Of a stretch of 27,830 nt of DNA, positions 27,772 through 27,830 are shown piece after piece. Within the stretch, counting starts at the first letter, position 1. Every line of letters starts with the position of its first letter. The notes below the pieces were generated by a model that saw nothing but the letters and a program-made list of their open reading frames with translations, searched no databases and had not been told where the DNA came from. The position numbers were made by a program, and so were the translations under genes. The stretch is from Gamarada debralockiae. Taxonomy: Eukaryota > Ascomycota > Leotiomycetes > Helotiales > Hyphodiscaceae. The stretch spans positions 1 through 27,830 of the forward strand of contig NXFV01001107.1 of assembly GCA_002803225.1 (NCBI GenBank), written 5' to 3'.

Positions 27772-27830
<59 letters not shown>
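27772..27830. other. Poly-C run at the window end, probably an assembly artefact
   Basis: About 60 consecutive C bases end the window directly after GTTA. No biological homopolymer of this kind fits the context, where it truncates a dehydrogenase gene. Its reverse complement, poly-G, is the known dark-cycle artefact of two-colour short-read sequencing. Confidence 0.75.

Noticed and set aside
27772..27830. Telomere or subtelomere end
   Set aside because: A pure C homopolymer is not a fungal telomere repeat (CCCTAA type expected), and it interrupts a gene.
1..27830. tRNA or rRNA genes
   Set aside because: I looked for the tRNA T-arm consensus (GGTTCRANNCC) and found no convincing hit; no rRNA-like block seen.

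Overview
The window looks like a contig from a filamentous ascomycete (Pezizomycotina, most likely a leotiomycete; this is inferred from family content and not tested). Genes are broken by many short GT-AG introns of about 45-70 nt with CTAAC/CTGAC-type branch sites. The recognisable families are typical of these fungi: a HET domain, a 2Cys/F-box-like family, a caspase-like YYGGHG/DCC family, DUF3295, an AIM2-type dienelactone hydrolase, a Dabb protein, Lsb1/Pin3, Mpv17/PMP22 and an amidase. I found no rRNA, tRNA or CRISPR array. The window opens inside ankyrin repeats and closes in about 60 C residues, so at least the right edge looks like an assembly end.

Layout. 1-204: C-terminal ankyrin fragment (+). 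945-1653: frameshifted coiled-coil gene (-). 2314-2628: doubtful small secreted ORF (-). 2735-4539: Lsb1/Pin3-type SH3 protein (+) with a long upstream frame that runs into it without a stop. 5265-6139: dienelactone hydrolase (+), convergent with a Dabb protein (-, 6450-6903). 7021-7262: short tandem repeats. 7487-11329: a TIR-flanked block. Its ends are diverged inverted repeats of about 0.4 kb, the left one carries a 15-bp minisatellite, and the only cargo is one HET-domain gene (8253-10641). 11665-14053: six- or seven-exon F-box-like gene (+). 14054-17957: mostly unassigned sequence with two weak small ORFs. 17958-20077: caspase-like protein (+) spliced in frame to a DUF3295-like tail. 20403-21127: Mpv17/PMP22 protein (-). 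21817-22450: aspartic protease relic (-). 22975-23617: small secreted protein (-). 25011-27269: amidase-signature protein (+), nine exons and one apparent frame break. 27285-about 27767: 3' part of a zinc-type alcohol dehydrogenase (-).

How the genes relate. This is eukaryotic single-gene transcription, so there are no operons. Two themes stand out. First, several genes belong to families tied to non-self recognition and regulated cell death: the ankyrin fragment, the HET protein on a mobile-looking element, and the caspase-like protein. Second, the right end holds catabolic enzymes, with amidase and alcohol dehydrogenase tail to tail and stop codons 15 nt apart. Several genes carry single-base frame breaks. 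Recent decay and assembly error cannot be separated from this sequence alone. All exon junctions below come from reading splice signals and family resemblance by eye.
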